DNA from: Lepidonotus clava
Taxonomy: Eukaryota; Annelida; Polychaeta; Phyllodocida; Polynoidae
Length of the DNA stretch: 64,000 nt
Direction of reading: 5' to 3'
NCBI GenBank assembly: GCA_936440205.1
Contig: OW387138.1
Span: 30,585,541-30,649,540 of the forward strand
Numbering within the stretch: the stretch's first letter is position 1; every line of letters starts with the position of its first letter. Shown here piece after piece: positions 22,637 to 33,359 of the stretch. The notes below the pieces were generated by a model. The model worked only from the letters and a program-made list of their open reading frames with translations. It was not told where the DNA came from and did not search any database. The position numbers and the translations under genes are program-made.

Positions 22637-23003
22637 AGGGAGCCAGCCAAAAACAATGTAGTGTCAAAATTTTGCAAATTCTGTTAACTATTGAAATACA
22701 TTCTATGGCCATAACCTAGGCCTGTGGTAAAACATAAACTGTAAATATGGACTTAAAATACATTAAAATACATTAAAACTCATCCCAGGTCAATTTTGGT
22801 GACTCACCAAAATTGGTTTGTTTACAAACGTTGCCGTTTTCAGGCATAAATGACATGGGTATTATGGAATTCAAGTGAAGCCAAAGGTAGTTATCATGAT
22901 TTATAGTGTACCAATGGCTAAAGTTAGACCCTTAGAATGTATTTTCATAGTAATTTGAGTTTGCAAAATTTTGTCATATTTTGACACATTGCTTATTGCT
23001 CCC
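22637..23003. mobile_element. TTAA-flanked MITE with fold-back core
   Basis: TTAA at 22633-22636 and 23004-23007 flank termini AGGGAGC.. and ..GCTCCC. The terminal regions are extended imperfect inverted repeats (GTGTCAAAATTTTGCAAA against TTTGCAAAATTTTG and TTTTGACAC). In the middle, CAATTTTGGTGA-c-TCACCAAAATTG (22791-22815) is a perfect palindrome with a 1-nt spacer. A TTAA target suggests the piggyBac or Kolobok class. Non-coding. Confidence 0.65.
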
Positions 23004-23310
23004 TTAACTTTAGTTGGAACAGCTGGTACTGCAGTTGCTGACCAACATGATGGCTCATGTTGTGCTACTGGTGAGGGTCCATGGATTTCGATAAAAAGAT
23101 TTCATAACATGCTTAAATGATGCATTTGTCTGAAATAGATTGCAGTTTGAATAGTATGAACCGTGTCTATACTTGACCAATTATTTGGTTGGAATCGGTT
23201 TGTGGAATAAAACCTATTGACCATTTGTCTAAAGTATTCTTTTTCAACCAGTTACAACAAACATAAGTATGTATCTTTATTCACTGTCTTCCAAATATCT
23301 TATCCTTTTT

Positions 23311-23610
23311 TAGGGGGTCGGGACAGTGTAGTGGGTAAGGTCCTTGCCTTGCACGTCTCCAGACCAGGTTCGAGCCCAGGCAGGGTTTGCCTGCAACATT
23401 GCATGGCCTTGCCATCGTTCTCACCCCAATAGATTCGATCACAGTACATTGTACAAGCCAAAAACCATGGACTAGTCGTTTTTTCAGGCCCTTGAAGCAG
23501 TGGGGTGGGAACCCTAGCGCCAATGTCCACAACAATGTTTGTGTTGGTGATCCAGGACCATATGGAAGGCCTGGATCTGAGAGATGGATTTCAAATTTGT
23601 AAAATTAAAA
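23311..23610 (+). mobile_element. tRNA-derived SINE, copy 1
   Basis: A Pol III A-box-like TAGTGGGTAAGG (about 23329-23340) and B box GGTTCGAGCCC (23367-23377) form the tRNA-like head. A body follows with TTCTCACCCCAATAGATTCG at about 23418 leading into GATCACAGTA, which resembles the central part of two other SINEs here (28520-28735 and 47815-48145, minus strand). The 3' end is A-rich (AATTAAAAAGATGAAAAC). Confidence 0.65.
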
Positions 23611-24405
23611 AGATGAAAACAAACAGAACCATTTGGCAGGCCTGAAGGGTGTTGGACATCTGTTAATGACTCATATAAAGTGGCGGAGAGGAGGGGGGGG
23701 GGCAAATACAAATACTACACATCTGTTTGAAAGTCAAACACACCAGTGTCATTGTCATAAATCCTCTAACGAAGCTAAATCTTCCTAAATGATAAAGATA
23801 TTAGATTTGTAATAGGGTCAGATCACAGACACTAAACGCTATGATTTCAATTTATTTTTCATGTCTGTGGCTTGCCAGATACGGTGTTAGAAACCTAGTT
23901 TCGCTAATTTAATCAAACTTTACTGAATTTGTAAAACTCCAGGCGGGTGGGGCGGGGATTCAAAGTTTTTGTGTCGAATCATCTTTGATTTTTTCCTGGG
24001 TGTATTAAGTTTTCCATACCGAAACTGGAACCTATTCCCGCTAGACGTCATGGGATATCTCCTCTAGCCGAATGCACGTATAGCCACAATATTTCGTCAA
24101 TTAACAGGTATTATGGGAGACTGCCCACCAAAACCAACCTGCCCTACATCGACCCTTCACTGTTACAGGCTAACTCCAGTGGAACTCGGATAACCTGACG
24201 GTGTGAGTAGTTAACTACCTTACTTTAATACTGCGATCACACTTCAACTGTATCCAAGAAATATAGGTTTTTATAAAGAAATCTGAGTGTAATACAGGTT
24301 GTGTCAAGTTGGACGATGGTATATCAACAGAGACATGTCACTATGAATTAAAACATCAGGACCCAGCAAAATGACCCCCATACCCACACGGTGGCCCGTC
24401 CCAAG
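23610..24405. other. non-coding stretch, nothing recognised
   Basis: A short poly-G run near 23694-23702. No gene or repeat could be supported. Confidence 0.4.
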
Positions 24406-24408
24406 GGT

Positions 24409-24485
24409 CATACCAGTGGTGGTGTAGGGGTACAATGCCTGCCTGGAGTGTGAGGGACTCCAGGTTCGCCTCGCAGTGGCGGGAC
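24409..24485 (+). mobile_element. tRNA-like sequence (SINE head or tRNA pseudogene)
   Basis: TGGTGTAGGGGTACAATG resembles a Gly-type A-box region, and CCAGGTTCGCCTC (B box near 24463) follows at tRNA spacing. No acceptor-stem pairing of a functional tRNA was recognised. A proline/GC-rich tail follows. Most likely a SINE head from a family different from the other three. Confidence 0.4.
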
Positions 24486-24825
24486 CGACTCGTGTCCCCT
24501 AAACAGAGATAAAAGTGCACCCTCCAACCCCCCCGACCCCCACCCCCCAATACCTGGTTTCCCCAGGCAGGTGTCCCATTGTGGTACGACCACCTGCCGC
24601 CAGGTGACGCACAGAGTCAACACTGGTCACCGTAAAGTGTCGGCTTTACCTGAGGGGTCAAGTTTACCTGGGAGGTGAGGTGGGGGAGGGCGGCCCCCTA
24701 TGACGACCACTGCTCAGACTGGGGACCTGCAGCAAATCGCCATTTCCTATACTATAAGTATAATGAAATCCAAGAAATGGAAGGCATTGTACCTCCTAAT
24801 CTAATTGTGAGTGTCTGTCTGCCAG

Positions 24826-24985
24826 CCCCCCCCCCCCCCCCTCCCCCCAAACAAGTTGGCCTTCCATTGAAATACTTTTCCTCGTTTTCAAGTGAATCAA
24901 CTGTTTACATAATTTTATTTTCAATTTCGTTTGGAGGGTTTTGCGGTATTACAGTGTTAAGCTTTCAAAGGGGGGGGGGGGGGGG
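24826..24985. repeat. poly-C and poly-G tracts
   Basis: A C run at about 24826-24842 and a G run at about 24970-24985, roughly 145 bp apart. Together they could pair as a long-range inverted repeat. Confidence 0.8.
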
Positions 24986-25413
24986 CGGCCTCTTGGTAGG
25001 ACTACAAACACTGAACTACTATTTTAAAAGCGTACCCCATAAAACAACAGTTATGACTAATGCTTGAATTTGTTATGATTGCAATTGCCCCCTGAAAAAT
25101 TGATAGTTTAAAGGGTGAAGTTTGTTTTCCTTTGGGGGTGTTTGTCCAACCAGTCAACGGTCGATATAATGACTGGTACCAGACTGATAAGGGAATAAGC
25201 AACGATGTCAGAAACTGAAATGGCAGTAGTAATATATCTCCGGGTCTATTGTAACATATCTCCGGGTGATCAGTTTCAAGGAGAACGACAAATGAAATAT
25301 TATTTCCTGCTAAAATTACCCTTTCATTTATTCCATTTTCTCCTGACAGGAACTGAACGACAACGTCGGCTATATCAGGCCCAACCAGCGACCTCTGTAT
25401 ACGGGCAACAAGC

Positions 25414-25482
25414 GAAATGACAGCCGGAAATGGCCGCCCTGTCGTTGAGGGCACTTCCGGTTCCTGTGTCCAGTAACCAAGG
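25414..25482. promoter_or_regulatory. ETS/YY1 promoter-like patch
   Basis: GCCGGAAATGGCCGCC combines ETS and YY1-like cores, and CACTTCCGG (a second ETS core) follows at about 25452. It ends with GTCCAGTAACCAAGG (25468-25482), a 15-mer repeated exactly at 27538-27552 beside another promoter-like patch. No transcript structure is visible. Confidence 0.35.
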
Positions 25483-25499
25483 TGAATAAAGGGCCCTTC

Positions 25500-27430
25500 A
25501 TGGACTCGGACTGTTCACCATGACCTTTTCAAGACCAATTTTAGTTTAAGGGCGCACTTTTCCTAAATGTTGAAAAATAGGCCTATGTTATCAGAATTCG
25601 AGCAATGTGCAACTCATACATGGCAAGGGCAAACGAAATAAAATACCTATTTTACATGAAACGCTTAATATCTTTCTTAATGCGACTGATTTAGAAAACC
25701 GCCTTTAAGTGCATGACCTTTAGATTATTTGAAGACCTTCGGAATCAACTTTTGTTCTATTCTCATAACTGTATCTAAAAACTAACAATACTTTTTAGTC
25801 AGTCAGAACGCTAGCAATTTGATTCTACCCACTCTAGGCATTTCAGAACCAACCATTATGATCTGTCGATTCGACGGCTGCACGGATATTAGATCCAATA
25901 ATTATCGAATGTGACGATCAGAAATGCCACTCCAAAATGATGAAAAAAAACACTGGTATGGCACAATTTCAATATCTGAAGCCATTAGCGTGACCATATA
26001 ACCTAAGAATAGACCCGTGATGTCGTCCTTGCACCCAAATTGCTAGGAAACAATACACAAATGTTTTTGTTTCAGAATGTCCACGCTATTGTTAGAAATC
26101 AATTTACGACCTTCAATAAACATATTTAAGAACAAGATTTGAGAAATCTAACACTTCTTGGCGGCATTCATTTTAAGAACCTTTTCAGACCTCTAGATCT
26201 TGCCCCCAAAAAGATAATTTTGTGTACCTTTTTAATGCTTAAGATTTAATCAAATCAATTTGAGACTGGCTGGGACAGGGTCTGTCCTGGGGTGTTGGGC
26301 GATCAGTCCTCTCTGGGTGATAGTATCTAATTGTATCACCTTGAAGTACTACTTTACTCTGCTTGATGGATGGAAAGTTTTTTTTCCGTTGCATGTTCTC
26401 ATCAAGAGCAGCCTCGTTGGTCCCATAGACAACCTTGAAGGTGCACACAAAAGAGACCTACCTGATATGTTCTGGACAGTTGAACCTCGTGTGTAACACT
26501 CCTAAGGTATTCCAAATCTGAAAAATAGGAAAAGTCAAAATGTACTTATCTACCGCGACAATATTATCAATACTTTGCTTGTTTACATGTGATGTAAAAG
26601 TGAATTATGTTTGATCTAATACCCTTTACAGACGAGATTCACAATGCACTTATACTATGCAACGTAAAACTCTGAAATTCAGTGAAAAATGGTCTTACAG
26701 TATAAATACTTTTTTTTTGTTCAAACTTGCAACATGTGCATTCTGAAGCTAATAGCCATTACACACTTGTAGAGAACGCGCATTATATGACGGTTAACTG
26801 GAGTTCCAATGTACATTCTGAGGCCTAATCGGTAAAGTTCTTTATTTGTAGAAAGTGGGGATCGGTTACTCATTAGATGTGTCTTGGGGGGATCTAGATC
26901 TTTTGTGAAGTCTTCCAGTCATTACACCCCTCCTACCACTCTCTGGTCACCCAAACGGACCCCCTCAGAGAACCGGGGATCCGCCCCCCATGAATATCAA
27001 AAAGAGGCAGGGCATACCAGTTCCCAGACATCACGGTCTATAGGCTAATGACAAAAAAACATAAATTGAATAGATGAGAAACAGCTTTGCACCACCCTCA
27101 TAGCCGTCTATTCAAATCAGGCAGCGAGTAAGATGGATAGGGTACTAATCTGTCTTCTCTGCTCTGAAATATTCGCGCCATTTCCCTCATAGGACAGACG
27201 ACAACCAATCAAAGAAGCAAGTAATTGATGGACTTTACAGAATAAAGCAGGCAGGAACGCTGGCCTCCTTAAGAAACAGCTGCATCTGCAATGTCTATGT
27301 TAATTTAAGAACGACATGTGTTTCTTAATACAGGGTTTGGGCCCGACTGTCAGATCCTGATTGATGTTATTCCTGGGAATTAATGTGAACCTCAAAACCC
27401 TGTTCGTCCGCAAGTCGCAGAAACAATATT
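25500..27430. other. non-coding stretch, nothing recognised
   Basis: AT-rich sequence with short spurious frames. No repeat shared with other parts of the window. Confidence 0.4.
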
Positions 27431-27439
27431 GTGTTTGCG

Positions 27440-27552
27440 GGGAACACCTGCGCCGTGACACGACCGGAAACAAAGATGACGTCTGCTGGGGCGGGGTCTC
27501 TGTATTATCGCTCAGGACGTCACGTCCCTCTTTTATCGTCCAGTAACCAAGG
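27440..27552. promoter_or_regulatory. CRE and GC-box promoter-like patch
   Basis: TGACGTCT at 27477-27484, a GGGGCGGGG GC-box at about 27488, and GGACGTCACGTCCC at 27515-27528 (CRE half-sites in both orientations). It closes with the same GTCCAGTAACCAAGG 15-mer (27538-27552) as the patch ending at 25482. Confidence 0.4.
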
Positions 27553-27559
27553 ATACTGT

Positions 27560-28515
27560 ATGTCAACAGTGAATGTTTTCAATGAAAGCCACTTTTGATG
27601 CCACATTTCAATAAAGTTTGTTTCTTTGCTAAGTGCGTTTCTATAGGCTATTTTCTTCTAGAAAAAATACACATAGGCCTATAAAAGCAGTACTTCAGGG
27701 CCCTCAGTAAGGGTAGCATATATGCACAGGATCTACTTTGGGCAAAACTTACACATGCCCTTATACAAGTTCTGCTATGGCGGGATGGTGAGGTTCCCTT
27801 AGTGGAACTTTGCTTATTATTCCCATTATTAGGCCTAGACTTAAAAAAGGGGTGGCATGATGTAATAAATGGAACTTTTCAATATATTCTTACTATTTTT
27901 AGGGGTTTATAAAATAAATTTTGGAAGGGGTGTGCCCCCCCCCCCCCCATTACAGCGACCCCTATGTTGGCTGCGGCAAACTAGGATAATTTGTCCAATT
28001 TGTCAGTACAGCGAGAAACTTCATTCAATATGTGGGACTTTTTTTTCTCTTAAAACAGCATGTCAAATAGTGCCTAATATCTTTATAAAACAGTCGAAGG
28101 CTTGAATATTCGGTGCCTCTGATAGGCCTACATTAATATGTTATAATTCCTGAAAATATATCATCACTATGACATTAGTAATTAAAACAAAGTAGATTTC
28201 AATATATATCATTGTCAGTGAGTTTCAAGTCACTCCCCCACCAAATTCAAACGCGAGGTTTCTTTTTTTCCCTACATTTTCAAGTTGTTGGTGGTTAGGC
28301 TCGCTGACGCAGGGAGGGGGGCACCCACTCCTTGGGCATATAGGTAACAACTTCAGGACTTCCAACCCCTCTCCATTGGGTTTTCAAGAAAGCTGACAAT
28401 TCCTAAATAGCGAACAACGCGACTAATGGTAACCCAATGCCTCTTAATTTTGCCTAGACTCATAAAAAACCCAGAACGAACTTCCCAATTAGCACGTATT
28501 CCTTAGTTTTGAGGG
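27560..28515. other. non-coding stretch with a poly-C tract
   Basis: A poly-C run at about 27936-27948. Otherwise nothing recognised. Confidence 0.4.
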
Positions 28516-28519
28516 GGGA

Positions 28520-28735
28520 GGGGTCGTTCAGCGGGTAGCATATGGGACTTCAGTACAGCGAGCCTAGGTTCAATTCCCCGGGCTGTCTCTTGGACCTTCT
28601 TTCCTTGGTGTCATTCTCACCCTCATAGATTTGATCATAGTATTTTGTTCAAGTCAAAAGCATGAGTTGGTCCTGATATAGCTGAAATACTCCTGGGTAG
28701 ACCTAAACTCAAGCAATCTTCATCGTCATCTTATT
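28520..28735 (+). mobile_element. tRNA-derived SINE, copy 2
   Basis: A-box-like GTTCAGCGGGTAGCATA near 28526-28542 and B box GGTTCAATTCC at 28567-28577. The body contains TCATTCTCACCCTCATAGAT and TTGATCATAGTA near 28611-28640, which aligns with the central part of the SINE at 23311-23610 although the heads differ. The 3' limit is approximate. Confidence 0.65.
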
Positions 28736-28739
28736 GCCT

Positions 28740-29340
28740 CTGAGGCTTACGGTCACAGTAAGTATCCTGACTATATCAGAGTACCCCCCCCCCCCCCCCC
28801 ATCGATGGGTGGTGTGCAGAGTAGGCCTAAATAGAAGGGGAGTAGGTCTGGGTCACAATAGGGGCGATGTGGGCAACCACAGGGTAATTCACAACATTGG
28901 TTTATTGCCCACCCTTTGAATGAGTGGTCCCCCTCATACACACATACATCTACTCCCAGTCCACGTCCATGTTGATATTTTCTCACTCTGGTCTGGGCGG
29001 TCTCCATCAAAAACGGCCCCTAGAGGGGTCCAGGTACATTTAGTCACTGTTCACTGGCTGTTAAGGGGGCATTGATTGTACGAGGGGTTCATTAATACAG
29101 TCCATATGATAATCACACCAGTTCACGCTACTATATGTACACTTTGTAAGGATTAGCAAAATGCCATAGCTTGATGGGGACTATTAGGTTAGCACGTTTT
29201 CAAAAAGCTATTCTTGATGGAGAAATAGCACTTATTTGACTTGACTAAAGACGGTTCTTTTTGCCCTGATTGTCAGAAAAATGTATTAATGTGAGTGAAG
29301 TTAAGTTGACAACCTGTCGTAAGTCACATAAACGAGAAGC
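28740..29340. other. non-coding stretch with a poly-C tract
   Basis: A poly-C run at about 28785-28800. No gene supported. Confidence 0.4.
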
Positions 29341-29356
29341 GCAGGTATTTAAATGA

Positions 29357-29372
29357 TGATCGATGGTGACAG
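29357..29372 (+). promoter_or_regulatory. composite Hox-PBX plus MEIS/PREP site
   Basis: TGATCGATGG (TGATNNATGG Hox-PBX consensus) is followed immediately by TGACAG (MEIS/PREP core). This pairing is the hallmark of Hox-PBX-MEIS response elements in animals. It lies in a CG-containing patch (29330-29470). Confidence 0.4.
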
Positions 29373-29756
29373 GTAGATATGTCGCGGGCATTCGCACGAC
29401 ACCTATATTGGGAGAAACAGGTGTAAGTGGCGACTCGCATGTCGAAGACGGGACAGGTTTTACGATGGGCTCTTCAGCAAAACAAGCTGGTCTCTAATCA
29501 TCTCCATAAATTCACACCTCCTCTATGGAGAAGGTGAGAGAAACCCAAACCAGAAAGTAGTGGTTACTGCCCAGATCACTGGTACTGAACTGTATACTTT
29601 TTGGGAACTGGTTGTCTCAGTGTTGCTGTATGGATACTGAAATGTGTAACCTTCATAAGAAAGTATGTAATTAGCATTATACTGGATACCTATTGAGAGT
29701 AGAGTATTATGATAAGGACTGCAGTGGGGGGGGGGGCATCCAACCTGTAGGGAAAC

Positions 29757-29967
29757 GTCACATACCGAGGGCAAAGCCCCAGGTTTGTGTGATCCCCATG
29801 GGTCATATGGCCACCCGAGGATGACCCCAAAGGTCCTTCTTTATTTTATCACCCAAACATTATTCACAACTATGTGAAAATATCTCATAATTCAGAGCGG
29901 TATGTACGGCTTGGCAATACACCCTGCCCCTAATACGCACCGCTCGCCGGCCGAGTGTGTGACAAAA
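29757..29967 (-). mobile_element. hairpin-forming interspersed repeat, copy 2 (partial)
   Basis: On the minus strand it has the head (CGGCCGGCGAGCGGTGCG), the GGGTGATAAAATAAAGAAGG junction and the left hairpin arm (CCTCGGGTGGCCATATGACC). It stops within the hairpin loop, so the right arm is missing. Closest in sequence to the copy at 36307-36571. Confidence 0.65.
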
Positions 29968-29974
29968 AACAGTA

Positions 29975-31090
29975 GTCTACTGAGTTAATACTGAATATGA
30001 TTAAATATTCTTGGCTATACTGATGTATTACTTCTAGGAAATTACGCTGGATTAGGCTTGATAGGGAAGTCCACTTGTAGAAGTTGATCAGACTAGTGAA
30101 CTACGTGTGTTTAATCTAACTATGCTGTTTATGTACTTATATATGCATTCTTAAATCTGTAGGCTGATGATAATTCCATCTTTGATAAACTGTTCTAGAT
30201 CAACTAGGTAAAGGAAAGATGCAAATACAACACCAGAGCTTTTACATCACACAGAAAGGTGTACTTGAGACCTACCACATCTACGACTCACATGCCCTTA
30301 ACCCATCTTTCAATATTAAGTATAGCCCATTCCAATCCATCCTTTGCTGAAGAAAGTGTATCTCACTCCTCCCAATTTTTGTCCTCCTCCTGTGTAGTTC
30401 TCCTAGCAGCCAGTAGAACATCCAATGGTCACCATCAGTTTATAGTAATTAGTGCAAATAGGCTTCCTCTCTGGCCAACTCCTCCAGCACTGTCTGAGTC
30501 TGATTCACATTGACTTCTTCCCCACATGTGAGTTAAACGGGTGTAGTTTTATAGTTCCATGAGTCAGTTTAGAGCACATCAGTCTGATAACCATGATACG
30601 TAACAGTATCTGCTGGATCTAATGTTTCCCTAGGTTTATCTACTCGGCAGTCTGCTGGGTACAAATCTGGACATTTTACTTCACTGTAGCCATCAAGGAC
30701 TGTCCATGATTAGGGGAATGTCCCTTACACATTACTCAGGATCATCGGGGGAAAATCCCTTACACATTGCTTATTACTATACTTCAGTGATACTTTATCT
30801 AATATAACACCTGTTAGATAACTACTTTCCTTTTCTAATTCTACCATTCTTAGTAGATATTGTGGAATTGTATAAGGAAAACTAGAGAAACACAATATAT
30901 CTGAGACAACGAAACATGTGTTAGAAGGCGTGCGCCTTCTCACTTCCATATTTGATCTAATCAATCAGGTCTGTCGTGTATGAACAACTGTTTTGTGCTC
31001 AGTACAAAGTATTAACTTCCCTCTTGATTAAGGCGTTTATTAGCATCAAAACACATCAATCAACACTCTGCTCAACTAATAAACTAAAAT
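29975..31090. other. non-coding stretch, nothing secure
   Basis: AT-rich. A near-perfect small hairpin AGAAGGCG-tg-CGCCTTCT lies near 30923. Open frames at 30259-30513 (+) and 30725-30964 (-) lack splice context or a recognised domain. Confidence 0.4.
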
Positions 31091-31114
31091 AGATTGTCCT
31101 CTCAAGATCAACAG

Positions 31115-31340
31115 GTTGATTTGTTTCATATGCGGCACATTCAACTTTATTTCAATCTCTTAGACAAAATCATAGAATATGAGCGAAACAACCTCTTTAG
31201 AGGTCTCTGCAAAGCCTATATTCCACTACGCGATTCTTACTTCCAGCTATTTGGTGATTTCAAAGTTGTTACCAGTAATATCACAGAAGACTGCGCATCT
31301 TACATATCATTTGCAAGAGAATCTGAAGGCTGTTCTAATG
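31115..31340 (+). CDS. possible internal exon of an unknown secreted or membrane protein
   Basis: A 226-nt open segment bounded by an acceptor-like ATCAACAG and a strong donor ATG|GTATGTAA. The peptide has ordinary globular composition (about 75 residues, amphipathic helix-like LLDKIIEYERNNLF, then IPLRDSYFQLFGDF). It carries three cysteines and one N-glycosylation sequon (NIT), which would fit an extracellular helical domain. It is in phase 0 at the start and phase 1 at the end under this model. No family was recognised and no neighbouring exon found. It may be an exon of a gene with long introns, or chance. Confidence 0.3.
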
Positions 31341-31349
31341 GTATGTAAC

Positions 31350-32120
31350 ATGTAAATGATTAACCAAGATTTCTAGGAGTATACTGGGAGTAAAATCAGC
31401 TATAAAATACAAATATAGTGCGATACTGCCTTTAGTCTGAATAACGGGATTACGTCGCTCCATCTGGGCCCATCGGCAACATGTTTCAGAGGCTGGTCCC
31501 TGGCAGTGTCATCAACCTTTGATCCTGTCCCACATCAGAATAGTTTTTACTGCTATTTATATCAATGCCACTGCCTGTTATTTAGTGTATGGTCATAATT
31601 TCTTATGGTCGCATGTCACTCTTTATCAATATTCATTCACACAATGGATAGGTCCCCACCAAAAAGGGAATAGAGCTTTGATACTAGTCATACTCAAAGC
31701 ATGTACATGATGGTGTATATAATAATTATATAGATGGTGATATAAAATCTATAAGCCTCATAACTTCCCTATAGTCATGTGATGGTCATGAGACGAATGG
31801 TATGCCCAAGGCATAGCGAACCTCGACTTTTGTTCAGTTCTGAACAGAACTCTTAGAATTATACCCCATCATTTGTCAATGTGAAGTCAGTATCCTGCTA
31901 AGGGGTAACTTAGTTTTCTACTTCCGGTTCATTTGATTGATTTTTTTTACTTTCTTCTTTTTTTCCCATGATAATCCCCGCCTGATAAGCAAAGTAACCA
32001 CTTATAGTACCTGTATTTCTTGATAAAATTAATTTGACTGGAAGTTTACAATGGTCCATGTCATATTTTTCAAATTCCATGGTTTTCCTAGGATCACTTT
32101 CCTCTTATTTCTAGGTAGTT
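31350..32120. other. non-coding stretch, nothing recognised
   Basis: AT-rich with no supported feature. If 31115-31340 is an exon, this would be intron. Confidence 0.4.
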
Positions 32121-32310
32121 TACGGTCAAAGCGCCCCCCTACTCTGCCTACACTGCCCCACCGCCAGGTAGCGATACCTCCAGGTGAGGGGTTCACACCT
32201 CTCCAAACACATTCTGTGTCTCAAGTACCTCTCACTCTCCTCTCACCACCTCCCACAATGGGCCCGGACCGCCCAATTCACTCATTATCGCCCACTTCTC
32301 ACCGCCGTTA

Positions 32311-32329
32311 CCACCAGGGGGCGCCAGGG
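32311..32329 (+). promoter_or_regulatory. CTCF-type motif (host flank)
   Basis: CCACCAGGGGGCGCCAGGG is essentially the vertebrate/bilaterian CTCF consensus. It lies 75 bp upstream of the 5' LTR, in GC-rich sequence (32130-32360) unlike the AT-rich LTR start. It shares orientation with the LTR-borne motifs at 32631 and 35489. Confidence 0.55.
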
Positions 32330-32403
32330 TCGGCAGGGGGCAAGGCCAAGGTCGCCTGAGGCCACACAGAATGATTTGTTTCCATTTAGCAGAATGAGGA
32401 TAA

Positions 32404-33359
32404 TGTTGGAATATTATGATAAATATTGGGAATATATATAATCCATTATGCATATTAATATTTGGATATCATTTGGTGTTGGAAGAACCTGTATGTATTT
32501 ATACTCATAAGAATCATAATAATGAGAGGAATGCAATGAAATTACTTGTTATGTGAATTAATGATTATGTATGCATAAGTTTGATATTTTGATATTTATG
32601 AATAAAAATGTAAGGCTTGATTGTGGTTTTGGCCACCAGGGGGAGCATGTAGGCATACCCACATGTCTCATTCAGGTGAGCCCTCATGGCACTGTAATAA
32701 TGCCCTGGTGGCATATGAAAGGAGATGACACTGGATGTGGGCCAGACCCCTATGGGGGCTTGTTCATGCCATGGGTGCCAGGCATAGGTGACAATGGATG
32801 AGGGCCAATTACCCCTATGGGGGCTTGTCATGCCAAGGGTGCCAGGGGTGTCAGGTGGACTACTCCATGGGTATAAAGATGTGGACTGAACCAGTGGAGG
32901 GCATCATTCAGCAGGTGGATCTCAAGGAGAGAGGACCTACCTGCTCTGCAGCACCTACCTACCTGCAGCACCTCCTGCCCAGGAACCAACCCCTGCCCAG
33001 GAACCAACTCCTGCCCTGGAACCTCCTGCCTACCGGCCTGCTGCCTGCCTGCCCACCTGCCTGCCCACCTGCCCTGCCTGCCTGCCCACCTGCCCTGCCT
33101 GCCTGCCCAGCACCTGCCTGCCTACCTGTCCAGCACCTGCCTGCCTGCTGGCTGCCCAGCACCTGCCTACCCAGCACCTGTAGGCCTGCCTGCCTACACC
33201 TGTGAGCTGACCTGGTCGCCATGATCACACATCAAAGCCATTGAGTATTCTTGTCACCGCATATACCTTCGGGTATGTCACTGTGAATAAACAACCTCTC
33301 ACTGTACCCCAGTTGTTGAGTTCTGTGATTCCGCATAGGGACACATTGATATCTTAACA
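32404..33359 (+). repeat. 5' LTR
   Basis: TG...CA ends with TGTT/AACA inverted termini. A TATA box (TATAAAG, 32872-32878) and a polyadenylation signal AATAAA (33286-33291) give a plausible U3-R-U5 order. A CTCF-type motif lies in U3 (32631-32647). A CCTGCCTGCC-type tract at about 33040-33190 is low complexity and creates spurious open frames on both strands. Confidence 0.8.
32631..32647 (+). promoter_or_regulatory. CTCF-type motif in the 5' LTR
   Basis: GGCCACCAGGGGGAGCA, preceded by TTTT, matches the CTCF core with A at the variable position. It lies about 240 bp upstream of the LTR TATA box. Confidence 0.5.

Noticed and set aside
24409-24485. Functional tRNA gene (Gly-like)
   Set aside because: A- and B-box-like parts are present but acceptor-stem pairing was not found, so it was kept only as a tRNA-like SINE head or pseudogene.
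25002-25454. 150-codon minus-strand open frame beginning in the ETS/YY1 patch
   Set aside because: It begins at a GTG, has no ATG in a suitable place, and no family resemblance was recognised. Its length is within chance for this composition.
32798-33228. Pro/Cys/Leu-rich open frames on both strands, repeated at 35656-36086
   Set aside because: They arise from the CCTGCCTGCC-type tract in the LTRs and are low complexity in every frame.
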